Notes: generated by a model not told the origin, from the letters alone. A stretch of 64,000 nucleotides of DNA from Pyruvatibacter sp. HU-CL02332 (GCF_040362765.1 NZ_BAABWK010000001.1:186001-250000); one strand, 5' to 3'; numbered from the stretch's first letter, positions 19,553 through 28,196 are shown. Program-made: numbers and translations.

Positions 19553-20262
19553 GATGCGCCTCCAACTTGCGAGGACGTGCGCGGATCACGAATGGAAATG
19601 GCGACTTCGCCTGGCGCAAGCCAACCTGCAAACCCTGTCTCAACACCCGTTGGCGCAAGGCGCAGGGCAGACACAGATTCCATAAGACTGCGGCTGTCAC
19701 CAAGCGCCGACGCAGCAAAGACAGTCACGCGCCCGGGGGCGGCTGCGGAGATACGTTGCAACGTCGTGTAAATATCTGAGCCCTCGCGAGCCCCTGCAAT
19801 CAACGCAGCGGGCACAACCAGCACCACGCCACCAGCGCGCGCATCCATGCGCCCCTGTTGTGACCCGGCAACCGCGCTTACCTGCTGCATCAGCACACTG
19901 CCCAGATACCGGGCTCCTGCGCCCGCTTCAGCTGACACAGTCGTCGCGAGCGCAACACCTGTGCCGCGTTCTGCAGCCGGGTCTGACATGGCACCAGCAG
20001 CACCGGCCGGCTCGCCATTCAGCCGCGCAATGGCATCTGGCTCAAACGCTGACATGGACAGGATCAAAACAAAGAACGCAATCAACAGCGCCACGAGATC
20101 TGCAAAGATCACCAGCCACCGCGGCGCGCCATCAAACCGCACCGCTGCAAATGGCAGTACTGTCCGCCGCCGCGGCAGGGATGTGACAGGAGCAGGCGCG
20201 TCCGTAACGGGCGCACCGTCCATTTCAATTGGGGCATCGGCAGCAAGAGCCAGATCACTCAT
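19549..20262 (-). CDS. MotB-like protein with conserved motor aspartate
   Basis: The 237-residue protein has a cytoplasmic N-terminus of about 47 residues and a single membrane helix reading PRWLVIFADLVALLIAFFV. This matches the MotB pattern W-x-V-x-(F/Y)-A-D, with the presumptive proton-binding Asp at residue 55 and the SMS plug sequence after it. The C-terminal half looks like a degenerate OmpA-type domain (GGVVLVVPAALIAG), lacking the usual peptidoglycan-binding NxxLSxxRA signature. It overlaps the next MotB-like gene upstream and the TPR gene downstream. No motA is in the window. It may be a stator subunit, or an accessory subunit working with the paired protein. Confidence 0.78.
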   Translation of the reverse strand: MSDLALAADAPIEMDGAPVTDAPAPVTSLPRRRTVLPFAAVRFDGAPRWLVIFADLVALLIAFFVLILSMSAFEPDAIARLNGEPAGAAGAMSDPAAERGTGVALATTVSAEAGAGARYLGSVLMQQVSAVAGSQQGRMDARAGGVVLVVPAALIAGAREGSDIYTTLQRISAAAPGRVTVFAASALGDSRSLMESVSALRLAPTGVETGFAGWLAPGEVAISIRDPRTSSQVGGAS

Positions 20263-20936
20263 GACCGCCCTCCCCGCACTGTGTCGCCAGCAACCGCGTA
20301 AAAAACCATCTCGGCGGTGTTGGTCGCATCAATTGTTCGCAGGCTGACAGCTTCAGGGCCATTGACCCCGGTAAAAATAGACGCCAGCGCCACAGCCCGG
20401 CGAAGGGCCACGGCACTCTCACCGCCCACGGCAATGTCCACACGACGATTGGCAGAGCCAGCGCCCGCGTCCTGAACCGCCATGGCCGAGGCCGCAGCTT
20501 CAAGCGCCTGACGTCCTGTGGCACTCAGCGCCGCTGTATCGCGAACAAAAAGTGCGGATGCATCAAGACGCACCCCGTGCCAGGCAACGCCATCGGTCAC
20601 CGCCAAATCTTCGCGGCGGCCTGCAAGGTCCTCAAAGGCTGTGGCAACGCGGCTGGTGAAAGCAGCATCCGCGACAATGTGCTGACCGGCGGGTCCCGCG
20701 AAATGGGGTGTTACCCGCTCCGGTCCGGCCTGAGCCTCTACGGCCCTGGCAAACTGCGCTTCGACTGAATCAATAACCGAGACAGCCCGTGCGGGATCAA
20801 ATGTTGAAATGGAGGTCAGGAACAGGAAAAAGGCCAGAAGCGCCAGAAACAGCGCGAGATACAACGTCGCCGCCTGCGGACGTGCCGCGGCGGAATGCGA
20901 TGTTCCCTCAATATGTGCCTGCGCACCTGTCGTCAC
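20259..20936 (-). CDS. MotB-like protein lacking the motor aspartate
   Basis: The 225-residue protein has one membrane helix (TLYLALFLALLAFFLFLTSI) that aligns with the adjacent MotB-like protein through AFF and S-x-S, but has Ala28 where that protein has Asp55. The C-terminal half resembles an OmpA-like domain (ASALFVRDTAALSATGRQAL, then RRVDIAVGG). The start is a GTG at 20936 because a perfect AGGAGG lies 7 bases upstream; an in-frame ATG 24 bases earlier and a TTG lack such a site. It is the first gene of a three-gene operon with a perfect CtrA box about 120 bp upstream. It probably forms a heteromer with its neighbour. Confidence 0.72.
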   Translation of the reverse strand: MTTGAQAHIEGTSHSAAARPQAATLYLALFLALLAFFLFLTSISTFDPARAVSVIDSVEAQFARAVEAQAGPERVTPHFAGPAGQHIVADAAFTSRVATAFEDLAGRREDLAVTDGVAWHGVRLDASALFVRDTAALSATGRQALEAAASAMAVQDAGAGSANRRVDIAVGGESAVALRRAVALASIFTGVNGPEAVSLRTIDATNTAEMVFYAVAGDTVRGGRS

Positions 20937-21055
20937 CGGAGAGCCTCCTGCCCACCACATGCCGGAGCAACCCGGCAAAGGACCAACAAATCACCCGCGA
21001 ATCGCACGCGCGTCTGCTGTCCCTCTCATGAGGACAAAATCTAGCTCTGAAGCAG

Positions 21056-21070
21056 TTAAACAGCCGTTAA
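21056..21070. promoter_or_regulatory. CtrA-type box before the MotB-like operon
   Basis: TTAA-ACAGCCG-TTAA is a perfect TTAA-N7-TTAA box in the 176-bp gap between the MotE-like gene and the first MotB-like gene. It implies an own promoter for the MotB-like/TPR operon. Confidence 0.62.
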
Positions 21071-21112
21071 GGATTATCGACCGAGAGGGGTTCTGCGGCC
21101 AAAATCAGCCAC

Positions 21113-21835
21113 TTACCCGGCATTTCCTGGGAGGATGGGCTCTAGTTCTTCAAGTCCCAGAGGGGCTGGCGCAGCAGGGATTGGCACGGCAGACAGGCGA
21201 TCTTCGTTTTCCGTCGCCAGTGCCACAGTCACAGCCTGGGCCCGGGCAGGGTCCATGGCGGCCAGAACAGCTGCCAATTTGCGTTCATTCATGCGGTCCA
21301 GAAGCTCCAGCAGAACCGTCATGTCCAGCTGTTCAAACACAGCTGCCGCGTCCTTGGGCTTCATGTTCTCATAGACCTTCACAAGGCTCTTGAACTTGGC
21401 ATCGCCCTTGGACTCTTCAGTCTTGAAGACTTCATCGATCTTGGCCTTGAGCTCCTTGAGCTCAACAATCTTGTCGTCGATCCGCGCTTCTGCAGCCGCC
21501 AGCAGCTTTTCGCGCATAGCAACTTCGTTCTGCCGTGCATCAAGTGCCTTACGGCGCTGAGCCAATGCTTCAAGCACGTCATCGCTCTGGCGGCTCACAG
21601 GCCCCGGGCGCGCAGCGAGATTTACCGCCGGACGTGCATTCTCATCTTCTTCCGCCGCTGCTTCCTCAACAGCTTCGGTGGTTTCTTCTTCAGGTTCTGA
21701 GGACGCCGCTTCCACGGCAGGCACAAGTGGCGATGATCCTGTCACCAGCGCTGTCACCTTGAGGGTCAACAGCAATGCCGCGCCAATCATGACGGCGGGG
21801 AGAAGGCGCATACGGTCAGCAGACTGAGTGCTCAT
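21113..21835 (-). CDS. MotE/MgtE-N-like flagellar protein
   Basis: The 240-residue protein has an N-terminal membrane segment (residues 12-32), an acidic Glu-rich stretch (about 45-66) and a coiled coil (about 85-135, ALAQRRKALDARQNEVAMRE). Its MgtE N-terminal-like helical domain contains YENMKPKDAAAVFEQLDM and LLDRMNERKLAAVLAAMDP. This is the architecture of MotE-family proteins, periplasmic partners or chaperones of motor proteins in rhizobia. It follows the DUF6468 gene by 32 bp in the fliL-fliM operon. Confidence 0.82.
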   Translation of the reverse strand: MSTQSADRMRLLPAVMIGAALLLTLKVTALVTGSSPLVPAVEAASSEPEEETTEAVEEAAAEEDENARPAVNLAARPGPVSRQSDDVLEALAQRRKALDARQNEVAMREKLLAAAEARIDDKIVELKELKAKIDEVFKTEESKGDAKFKSLVKVYENMKPKDAAAVFEQLDMTVLLELLDRMNERKLAAVLAAMDPARAQAVTVALATENEDRLSAVPIPAAPAPLGLEELEPILPGNAG

Positions 21836-21867
21836 ATCCTTGAACTCTTTCTTGATACCAAATGTCT

Positions 21868-22335
21868 CTAGCGAACCTGACGCAGCGCTGCAGCCAGCCC
21901 TGTTTCAGCCAGCGGGTCATCCTGAACCGGCGGTTCTGCGTATGTGTCGTTTGAAACGTTGCGTGATGTGGCCTTGGGCGCATCACCCGCCTCGTCAGCC
22001 TTTGGACCGCCGGTGCCTGAGAGCGCCCCAAGACGATCCGCAATGTGGTCACCAGCTTCCACCATCAAGGCCAGTTCGTCGGCCAGGCCACGTGCCTTTT
22101 TGAGGTCACGCTGCATATCTCTTGTCAGCCCGTCACAGCTCACGCGCAAATCCGTAATGGCGCTCTGCGCCCGTGTCGTCGCGCGATCAAGCGCAACCAC
22201 AACCTGCTTGAGGTCGCCTTCCCCGTCGCGCAAGGCGCGCAGGCGGCGGTCCAGCAAGAAGCAATACGCGATCGTCGCAACCAGCAATCCGCCGACAACC
22301 AGTTCAATCAACAGTCCAACCAGAAAAGAACTCAT
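21868..22335 (-). CDS. DUF6468 flagellar-cluster membrane protein
   Basis: The 155-residue protein has an N-terminal membrane helix (SFLVGLLIELVVGGLLVATI) and a coiled-coil region (about 25-95, RRLRALRDGEGDLKQVVVAL). It matches the DUF6468 proteins commonly seen after fliM in alphaproteobacteria; the function is not known. The start ATG at 22335 overlaps the fliM stop (ATGA), with AGGGGAGG shortly upstream, so it is translationally coupled to fliM. A longer frame reaching 22497 only reads through fliM in another frame. Confidence 0.8.
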   Translation of the reverse strand: MSSFLVGLLIELVVGGLLVATIAYCFLLDRRLRALRDGEGDLKQVVVALDRATTRAQSAITDLRVSCDGLTRDMQRDLKKARGLADELALMVEAGDHIADRLGALSGTGGPKADEAGDAPKATSRNVSNDTYAEPPVQDDPLAETGLAAALRQVR

Positions 22336-23510
22336 TCGCTCGCCTCCCCTCGCAACCCAAGAGCGGCAGCGCGATGTGTCGTGTGTTTCAGAGCCTTGTC
22401 CACCAGCACGCCCACATGGTTGCCGACACGGCCCATGCTGCCTGTGGTGATGGGAATACCGCCCGAGCGCAAATGTACCGGGCTTTCGCCTGTGCAATTA
22501 AGCATCAGCGTCTGCCCGACTTCGAAATTCATGACGTCGCGAAGCGACATCACCTGTTCGTCCAGCAGGGCATCAAGTTCGACTTCCGTGGACCACAGCT
22601 CGGTTGCCAGATGGCTTTCCCAGATTGAGTCACGGCCGAATTTTTCACCCATGAACATCTGCAGAAGCAGCTCACGAATGGGCTCGAGGGTGGCGTAAGG
22701 CAGCATCAACTCAATGCGCCCGCCACGGTCTTCCATGTCGATACGCAGCTTCACCAGAATGGCCGCATTGGCCGGACGGGCAATCGCTGCAAAACGGGGA
22801 TTGGTTTCAAGACGGTCCAGCTCGAATTGAACCGGCGACAGGGGTTCAAAAGCCGCGCACGCATCCTGCAGCACGACTTCAACCATGCGCTGGACGAGAT
22901 TGAGCTCAATCGTTGTGTAGGGCCGGCCTTCAATGCGCATGGCCGCTGTGCCACGACGTCCACCCAGCAACACATCCACAATTGAGTAGATGAGATTTGA
23001 GTCGACCGTAAACAGACCAAAATTGTCCCATTCACGCGCCCGGAACACCGCAAGGATGGCAGGCAGTGGAATGGAGTTGAGATAGTCGCCAAACCGGATC
23101 GACGTGATGTTGTCCAGGCTGACTTCCACATTGTCAGACGTAAAGTTACGCAGGCTTGTCGTCATCAACCGAACGAGACGGTCAAAGACGATTTCAAGCA
23201 TCGGCAGGCGTTCGTAGGACACCAGCGCGGAGTTGATGATCGCGCGGATACCTGTGCGGTCTCCACCACCTTCTTCATCAAGCTCAAAGCCAAGCAGACT
23301 ATCGATTTCATCCTGATTGAGAACGCGTTCACCAGCACCTGAAACACCAGGCGTGGCTTCTTCTTCCTCATCATCAGAAAGGCTGGCTTCCCACTCGGCT
23401 GCCATCGCATCTGCATCACCATCCTCACCGTCGTCGGAAGGGTCAGCTTCTGCTTCAGCGGCCCAGGCGGCTGCCATGTCGTCCTGGTCTGTCTCGTCTT
23501 CCATAGCCAT
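22332..23510 (-). CDS. fliM: Flagellar motor switch protein FliM
   Basis: FliM is the C-ring protein that binds phospho-CheY and sets rotation sense. The 392-residue protein carries a 62-residue acidic N-terminal extension before the conserved CheY-binding peptide VLNQDEIDSLLGF (about 63-75). The FliM middle domain (YERLPMLEIVFDRLVRLMTT) and the C-terminal SpoA domain (MNFEVGQTLMLNCTG) follow. Long acidic extensions occur in other alphaproteobacterial FliM proteins. It is second in the fliL-fliM operon; fliN and fliG are not nearby. Confidence 0.96.
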   Translation of the reverse strand: MAMEDETDQDDMAAAWAAEAEADPSDDGEDGDADAMAAEWEASLSDDEEEEATPGVSGAGERVLNQDEIDSLLGFELDEEGGGDRTGIRAIINSALVSYERLPMLEIVFDRLVRLMTTSLRNFTSDNVEVSLDNITSIRFGDYLNSIPLPAILAVFRAREWDNFGLFTVDSNLIYSIVDVLLGGRRGTAAMRIEGRPYTTIELNLVQRMVEVVLQDACAAFEPLSPVQFELDRLETNPRFAAIARPANAAILVKLRIDMEDRGGRIELMLPYATLEPIRELLLQMFMGEKFGRDSIWESHLATELWSTEVELDALLDEQVMSLRDVMNFEVGQTLMLNCTGESPVHLRSGGIPITTGSMGRVGNHVGVLVDKALKHTTHRAAALGLRGEASE

Positions 23511-23547
23511 TGTGTATGCCTGTCTTGTCCGCGCGATATCGCTGCGG

Positions 23548-24081
23548 CTACTGGATAATCATTTCGGTGAACAGCACGTCCGCCACTTCATAAGGGCGAA
23601 CATCCATGTTGATGCGACGGAGGATTTCCTCCTTGAGGCGAAACAGCCCGGCTGACCCTTCAAGGTCGGACGCACGCAGTTCACGCAGATAAATCTGGAA
23701 ATTGTCGATGATGCGCGGCATCAGCGGTTCAATCTTCGGCAGGGCAGCAGCGTCATGCAGCTCAAGGGTCACCTTGAACTTCACAAAAGACCCGCGCGGA
23801 TCGTCTGTCTGAAGATTGATGATGAGTTCTGGAAGCTCGTAAAAAACAATCTGGGAAGGGTCGACGACCTTCTTGCCGTCTACGCCGACTTCAACATGCT
23901 CTTCTTCGCCACCGCCAAAGACGCCCATCATAAAGGCGCCGCCGAGGCCACCAATAATCAGCAGCAATGGCAAAGCAATAAAGAGGACAAGCTTTTTGCC
24001 CGACATCTTGCCGGACGCTGCCTCGCCTTCTTCATCATCAATGTCAGCAATGTCGTCGGCTGATGCCGTGGCGTCACTCAT
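23548..24081 (-). CDS. fliL: Flagellar basal body-associated protein FliL
   Basis: FliL is an inner-membrane protein that rings the stator and increases motor torque. The 177-residue protein has an acidic N-terminus, a Gly-rich membrane segment (about 30-53, LVLFIALPLLLIIGGLGGAF) and a periplasmic FliL domain with FVKFKVTLELHDAAALPKIE and the conserved end LRRINMDVRPYEVADVLFTE. It is the first gene of fliL-fliM-DUF6468-MotE-like. The upstream region is shared with the divergent flgF operon. Confidence 0.94.
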   Translation of the reverse strand: MSDATASADDIADIDDEEGEAASGKMSGKKLVLFIALPLLLIIGGLGGAFMMGVFGGGEEEHVEVGVDGKKVVDPSQIVFYELPELIINLQTDDPRGSFVKFKVTLELHDAAALPKIEPLMPRIIDNFQIYLRELRASDLEGSAGLFRLKEEILRRINMDVRPYEVADVLFTEMIIQ

Positions 24082-24276
24082 GTTGCAAACCCTGCGCGTG
24101 ATGGAGCGTCTTTAAGACCAAGCTCCGCGAACTATCCCGGTGCATCCCACCCGTCCTTGGGGGTTTGCGTTTGATATGTCCGCCGCCGCGCGTTCTGCCG
24201 GTGGCACCAGTTGGAGTGAGACGCTGAATTTAAGCCCGTCCCCCAACTTCGATGCTCGCAGTGTGAGGGTCGGCGG

Positions 24277-24291
24277 TTAACGAAGCGTTTT
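24277..24291 (-). promoter_or_regulatory. Degenerate CtrA-type box, fliL side
   Basis: Plus-strand TTAA-CGAAGCG-TTTT (minus strand AAAA-N7-TTAAC) keeps one full half-site and the 7-bp spacer. It lies about 195 bp upstream of fliL. It is weaker than the four perfect boxes. Confidence 0.35.
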
Positions 24292-24317
24292 ACAAACCGC
24301 CCACCGAGGCAAAAAAC

Positions 24318-24332
24318 CGGCAAAAAGTGCCG
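24318..24332. promoter_or_regulatory. FlbD-type (ftr-like) palindrome before flgF
   Basis: CGGCA-AAAAG-TGCCG is a perfect palindrome with a 5-bp spacer, centred about 92 bp upstream of the flgF sigma-54-like -24 element. A related copy with a 6-bp spacer, CGGCAGCCTTTTGCCG, lies at 24346-24361. Confidence 0.6.
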
Positions 24333-24416
24333 GGTGCCCGGCAATCGGCAGCCTTTTGCCGCCCCTGCCAACCGGCACTACATCGCTAAACTATTGATTT
24401 GATTCATATTTCAGTT

Positions 24417-24432
24417 TGGCACGGCCAATGCA
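24417..24432 (+). promoter_or_regulatory. Sigma-54-like promoter of flgF-flgG-flgA-flgH
   Basis: TGGCAC-GGCCA-ATGCA fits the sigma-54 form TGGCAC-N5-TTGCA with one mismatch and the invariant GG and GC at correct spacing. The predicted start of transcription is about 100 bp before flgF. Confidence 0.65.
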
Positions 24433-24542
24433 CAGCTAGGTCCGTGGTAGCGACCCGAAGCCGCCACATCGACGACACATAAATCCGTCCACAGAGCTTT
24501 TTCCCGAGAGCCGCGTGGACATTGACCAGCCTGAGGTCCGTT

Positions 24543-25292
24543 ATGGAACAAGCAATTTCAATTGCACTGTCGCGTCAGATGACGCTGCGCCGCGCGATGG
24601 ACATCGTTGCCAACAACGTTGCCAACGCGAACACATCGGCCTTCAAGGCAGAGTCCCCTATCTTTTCTGAGTTCCTGATGCCCGGTGCCAAAGCCGATGA
24701 TCGCTCAGGCCTCAACAATGCAGGCGCACTCTCCTTCGTCCTCGACAGCGGCACAAAGCGCGATCTGTCCGAAGGCGATATTGAAGTCACCGGCAATACG
24801 TTTGACGTTGCCATCAGCGGTGAAGGTTTCTTCGCTGTCCAGACGCCAGATGGCGAGCGCTACACACGCAGCGGCCATTTTGGTGTCGATCAGAACAACC
24901 AGCTGGTCACCCAGCAGGGCGACCCGGTGCTGTCTGCAGCAGGTGCACCCATCACAATCAACCCGGATGACGGCGTGATTGAAATCGGCCGCGACGGCAC
25001 CATCGCTGCGGGCGAAACCACCATTGGCCGCATCGGCGTCGTCAATGTGGACAATCCCGCTGCCATGAAGAAGACCGGCGACAACTACCTGGAAACCGAT
25101 CAGGCCGCTGTCGCAATCGAGAACCCCACCGTGATGCAGGGCTTCATTGAAAGCTCGAACGTCAAGCCAGTGGTGGAAATGACACGGATGATCGAAGTCA
25201 TGCGTGCCTACACCTCGACCCAGAAGACCATCAACAAGATGGGCGAACTCCAGCAGTCCGCCATCCGCCAGCTCGGCCGGGAGCCGCGCTAG
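24543..25292 (+). CDS. flgF: Proximal rod protein FlgF
   Basis: The 249-residue protein begins MEQAISIALSRQMTLRRAMD, with the rod/hook motif DIVANNVANANTSAFKAE, the central VAISGEGFFAVQTPDGERYT segment and the C-terminal helix RMIEVMRAYTSTQKTINKM. It adds to the rod after FlgB/FlgC. The start at 24543 follows GAGG; a frame extended to 24522 adds seven residues without support. First gene of flgF-flgG-flgA-flgH. Confidence 0.95.
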   Translation: MEQAISIALSRQMTLRRAMDIVANNVANANTSAFKAESPIFSEFLMPGAKADDRSGLNNAGALSFVLDSGTKRDLSEGDIEVTGNTFDVAISGEGFFAVQTPDGERYTRSGHFGVDQNNQLVTQQGDPVLSAAGAPITINPDDGVIEIGRDGTIAAGETTIGRIGVVNVDNPAAMKKTGDNYLETDQAAVAIENPTVMQGFIESSNVKPVVEMTRMIEVMRAYTSTQKTINKMGELQQSAIRQLGREPR

Positions 25293-25373
25293 CACCTGAA
25301 TTTTGAACAGGGCCAACCTGAGGCCCTTAAGACCTGAACCCGGATACCCGTCCGGCAAGAGGAGACCGAAGAG

Positions 25374-26159
25374 ATGAAGTCACTCAGTATCGCAGCCACC
25401 GGCATGCTCGCTCAGCAGCTCAATGTCGAAGTGATCTCGAACAACATCGCGAACATGAACACGACCGGCTACAAGCGCCAGCGTGCGGAGTTCCAGGACT
25501 TGATCTATCAGAACCTCCGCCGCGTGGGGTCCACCTCATCAGACGCAGGCACCGTGGTGCCGACAGGCATTCAGCTTGGTGTCGGCGTCAAAGCCGGGTC
25601 TGTTTACCGCATCTCGACCCAGGGCAACCTTACGCCGACCGACAACACCTATGATCTTGCCATTCAGGGCGAAGGCTATTTCCGCGTCACCCTGCCCTCA
25701 GGCGAAGATGCCTATACCCGCGCCGGTGCCTTCCAGCTCAATGCCTCAGGCCAGATCGTCACAACGGACGGCTATGAACTGTCCCCATCCATCACCGTGC
25801 CGCAGGACGTGCGCGACGTCTCAATCAACAGCCAGGGCCAGATTGAAGCCTTCCTCGATGGCCAGACCAACTCGACGGTTCTGGGTCAGCTGGAAGTGGT
25901 TCGCTTCTTCAACAAGGCCGGTCTTGAAGCACGCGGTGGCAGCCTGTTCACCGAAACTGCCGCCTCAGGTGCCCCTGCTGCGGCAACGCCGGGCTCTGTT
26001 GGCTACGGCACATTGCTGCAGGGATACCTTGAAACATCGAACGTGGACTCGGTGGGTGAAATCACCAACCTCATCAGCGCCCAGCGTGCTTACGAGATGA
26101 ACGCCAAGGTCATCACCTCCACAGACGAGATGCTCTCCGTCGCATCCAACCTCCGCTAG
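25374..26159 (+). CDS. flgG: Distal rod protein FlgG
   Basis: The 261-residue protein is highly typical FlgG: MKSLSIAATGMLAQQLNVEV, NIANMNTTGYKRQRAEFQDL, the FlgG-specific segment after residue 45 that straightens the rod (IYQNLRRVGSTSSDAGTVVP), and C-terminal ITNLISAQRAYEMNAKVI. A strong ribosome site (AAGAGGAGA) precedes the start. It lies 81 bp after flgF and 24 bp before flgA. Confidence 0.97.
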   Translation: MKSLSIAATGMLAQQLNVEVISNNIANMNTTGYKRQRAEFQDLIYQNLRRVGSTSSDAGTVVPTGIQLGVGVKAGSVYRISTQGNLTPTDNTYDLAIQGEGYFRVTLPSGEDAYTRAGAFQLNASGQIVTTDGYELSPSITVPQDVRDVSINSQGQIEAFLDGQTNSTVLGQLEVVRFFNKAGLEARGGSLFTETAASGAPAAATPGSVGYGTLLQGYLETSNVDSVGEITNLISAQRAYEMNAKVITSTDEMLSVASNLR

Positions 26160-26183
26160 CCCGGTCAGGAACAGGACAGTCTC

Positions 26184-27188
26184 ATGAGTATTCTTCGTAC
26201 TTTCTCACTGCGCGCGATCCTCGCCACCGCCGTGCTGGCAACCGCCGGCATTGCAGGTCACGCGGAGGCCGCCGCCCCCACCGAAGCCGTGCTGCGCGAC
26301 AAAGCCATTGTGTCAGGCGACGCAGTCACCCTCGGCGACCTGTTCATCAATGCCGGCAACCAGGCCTCAGCGCTTGTCTCCCGCGCACCGGCGCCAGGCG
26401 AGCGTGCCGCCATCAATGCGGTGCACGTCACCAATGCTGCCCGCGCTGCTGGCATGCTGTGGCCAAACAACGAGCGCTACACGCACATCATCGTCAATCG
26501 CGATGGCACGCCCGTGCCCGCTGACATGGTCCTTGATACGCTCGCCAACACCATTGCTACAGCACAGGCCGCCAACACACCGTTTGACGTGTCCTACACT
26601 GTGACCCTGGACGCAGACCCCCGCACGCTTTTCGTTGCCAAGGGCAACGCGCCTGAAGTGATCGTCAAGGACATGTCCTTTGATGCACGCTCTGGCCTCT
26701 TTTCAGCACGCATCACCACACCAACCCGTGGCGCATCCATTCAGCGGATCGCCGGTCGTGCAAAGCAGACCCGTGAAATCCCGGTTGCTGCAACCGGCAT
26801 TGCCCGCGGCGAAGTCTTGCGTGAAGACATGCTGACCCTTGTCGACATGGAAGTAAGCCGCATCGCGCCAGGCACCGCATTGAGCATGGAAGAACTGGTG
26901 GGCATGACACCGCGCACAGCACTGCGTGTCGGCCAGCCGGTACGTGCCAAGGACATGCGCCTTCCCATTGCCGTCAACAAGGATGCGCGTGTCACCATCA
27001 CCTATGAGATGCCCGGCATGGTGCTGACCGCCACAGGCCGCGCCCTTGAGAATGCGCCCATGGGTGGCATCGTCCGGGTCATCAACACCCGCTCTCACCG
27101 CACCGTCCATGCTCGCGTAACCGGCCCTGGTCGCGTGGTGATCGAAAGCGGCCAGCCCATGCAGGTCGCCGGACGCCCCATCAACTAA
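26184..27188 (+). CDS. flgA: P-ring assembly chaperone FlgA
   Basis: FlgA is the periplasmic chaperone for FlgI (P-ring) assembly. The 334-residue protein has a signal peptide (about residues 1-29, ending GHAEA). A SAF-like C-terminal domain contains VAATGIARGEVLREDMLTLV, MEELVGMTPRTALRVGQPVR and VTITYEMPGMVLTATGRALE. It is longer than enteric FlgA (about 220) through an N-terminal extension, as in many alphaproteobacteria. Encoded between flgG and flgH. Confidence 0.92.
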   Translation: MSILRTFSLRAILATAVLATAGIAGHAEAAAPTEAVLRDKAIVSGDAVTLGDLFINAGNQASALVSRAPAPGERAAINAVHVTNAARAAGMLWPNNERYTHIIVNRDGTPVPADMVLDTLANTIATAQAANTPFDVSYTVTLDADPRTLFVAKGNAPEVIVKDMSFDARSGLFSARITTPTRGASIQRIAGRAKQTREIPVAATGIARGEVLREDMLTLVDMEVSRIAPGTALSMEELVGMTPRTALRVGQPVRAKDMRLPIAVNKDARVTITYEMPGMVLTATGRALENAPMGGIVRVINTRSHRTVHARVTGPGRVVIESGQPMQVAGRPIN

Positions 27189-27264
27189 GCACCTCTCGTC
27201 ATCACTCCATTGCTCCGGCACCCGAACCGGACATTGACTCCCTACAGCCTGAAGGACCAAGACC

Positions 27265-28023
27265 ATGACGACCACATCAAAATCAGTTCTGCGGATCGCA
27301 GCCCTCAGCAGCCTCGCAATGGCGCTCACCGCCTGCAACGCAGCAGACCGCCTCAAGAACATTGGCAAGGCGCCGGACCTGACGCCGATCGAGAACCCAG
27401 CCCATCGCGCGGAGGCGCAGACCGTATCTCTGCCCATGCCGCAGGCAGAAAACATTTCCTACCAGCCCAACTCACTTTGGCGCGCAGGGGCACGCGGCTT
27501 CTTCAAGGACCAGCGCGCCTCCGCCCTTGGCGACATCCTGACGGTCACAATCGAAATCACTGACAAAGCCGAGATCGAAAACACAACAGAACGCTCTCGC
27601 GCAAACTCTGAAGATGCAGGCCTCGACAATCTGTTCGGCTACGCGGCCAACCTGGACCGTTTGTTCCCCGACGAGGTGGACAACGCCAATCTGGTGGGCG
27701 CTGACTCAACGAGTTCCAGCCGGGGCGCAGGGTCAGTTGACCGCGAAGAAACTGTCAACCTGACTGTTGCCGCCATCGTCACCCAGATCCTGCCCAACGG
27801 AAACATGGTCATCCAGGGCAAGCAGGAAGTCCGCGTGAACTTTGAAGTCCGCGAACTGCTGGTCGCCGGCGTCATTCGCCCGGAAGACATTTCCAACCAG
27901 AACACCATCAACCACACCCAGATTGCTGAAGCCCGCATCTCTTACGGCGGCCGCGGTCAAATCACGGATGTGCAGCAGCCGCGCTACGGCCAGCAGGTGT
28001 TCGACATCATCATGCCGTTCTAG
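27265..28023 (+). CDS. flgH: Flagellar L-ring lipoprotein FlgH
   Basis: FlgH is the outer-membrane lipoprotein that forms the L-ring bushing. The 252-residue precursor has a lipobox LTAC with the lipidated Cys at residue 24. The conserved segments are SLWRAGARGFFKDQRASALG, DILTVTIEITDKAEIENTT and NGNMVIQGKQEVRVNFEVRE, with the end RYGQQVFDIIMPF. Last gene of flgF-flgG-flgA-flgH; a strong terminator follows at 28140-28171. Confidence 0.96.
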   Translation: MTTTSKSVLRIAALSSLAMALTACNAADRLKNIGKAPDLTPIENPAHRAEAQTVSLPMPQAENISYQPNSLWRAGARGFFKDQRASALGDILTVTIEITDKAEIENTTERSRANSEDAGLDNLFGYAANLDRLFPDEVDNANLVGADSTSSSRGAGSVDREETVNLTVAAIVTQILPNGNMVIQGKQEVRVNFEVRELLVAGVIRPEDISNQNTINHTQIAEARISYGGRGQITDVQQPRYGQQVFDIIMPF

Positions 28024-28139
28024 TGAGGCCTCCTCTGGCACACACTTAACGAGCTGACGGAGCGGGCGATTCAGGCCGCCCTCTCCAGCAGCGCTGCCAT
28101 CGGGACCTTCTTGAAAAAGAAGGAGGCAGCGCAAACCAA

Positions 28140-28171
28140 AACGGCGCATGAGCAAAAGCTCATGCGCCGTT
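28140..28171. terminator. Terminator between flgH and dksA
   Basis: Perfect 13-bp arms AACGGCGCATGAG and CTCATGCGCCGTT enclose a 6-base loop; TCTTGTTTTT follows on the plus strand. It ends the flgF-H operon and may also serve the convergent dksA gene. Confidence 0.85.
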
Positions 28172-28196
28172 CTTGTTTTTGATCCTGCAAAGCAGC

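Larger units (their letters stand above)
24082..24542. other. Divergent control region between fliL and flgF
   Basis: This 461-bp region has no convincing gene. It holds a degenerate CtrA-type box (24277-24291), a cluster of CGGCA/TGCCG palindromes (24317-24361) and a sigma-54-like promoter (24417-24432) pointing to flgF; each is listed separately. Confidence 0.65.

Noticed and set aside
24132-24371. 79-codon open frame in the fliL/flgF gap
   Set aside because: Its sequence is Arg/Cys/His-rich without coding character, and it covers the palindromes and CtrA-like box of the control region.
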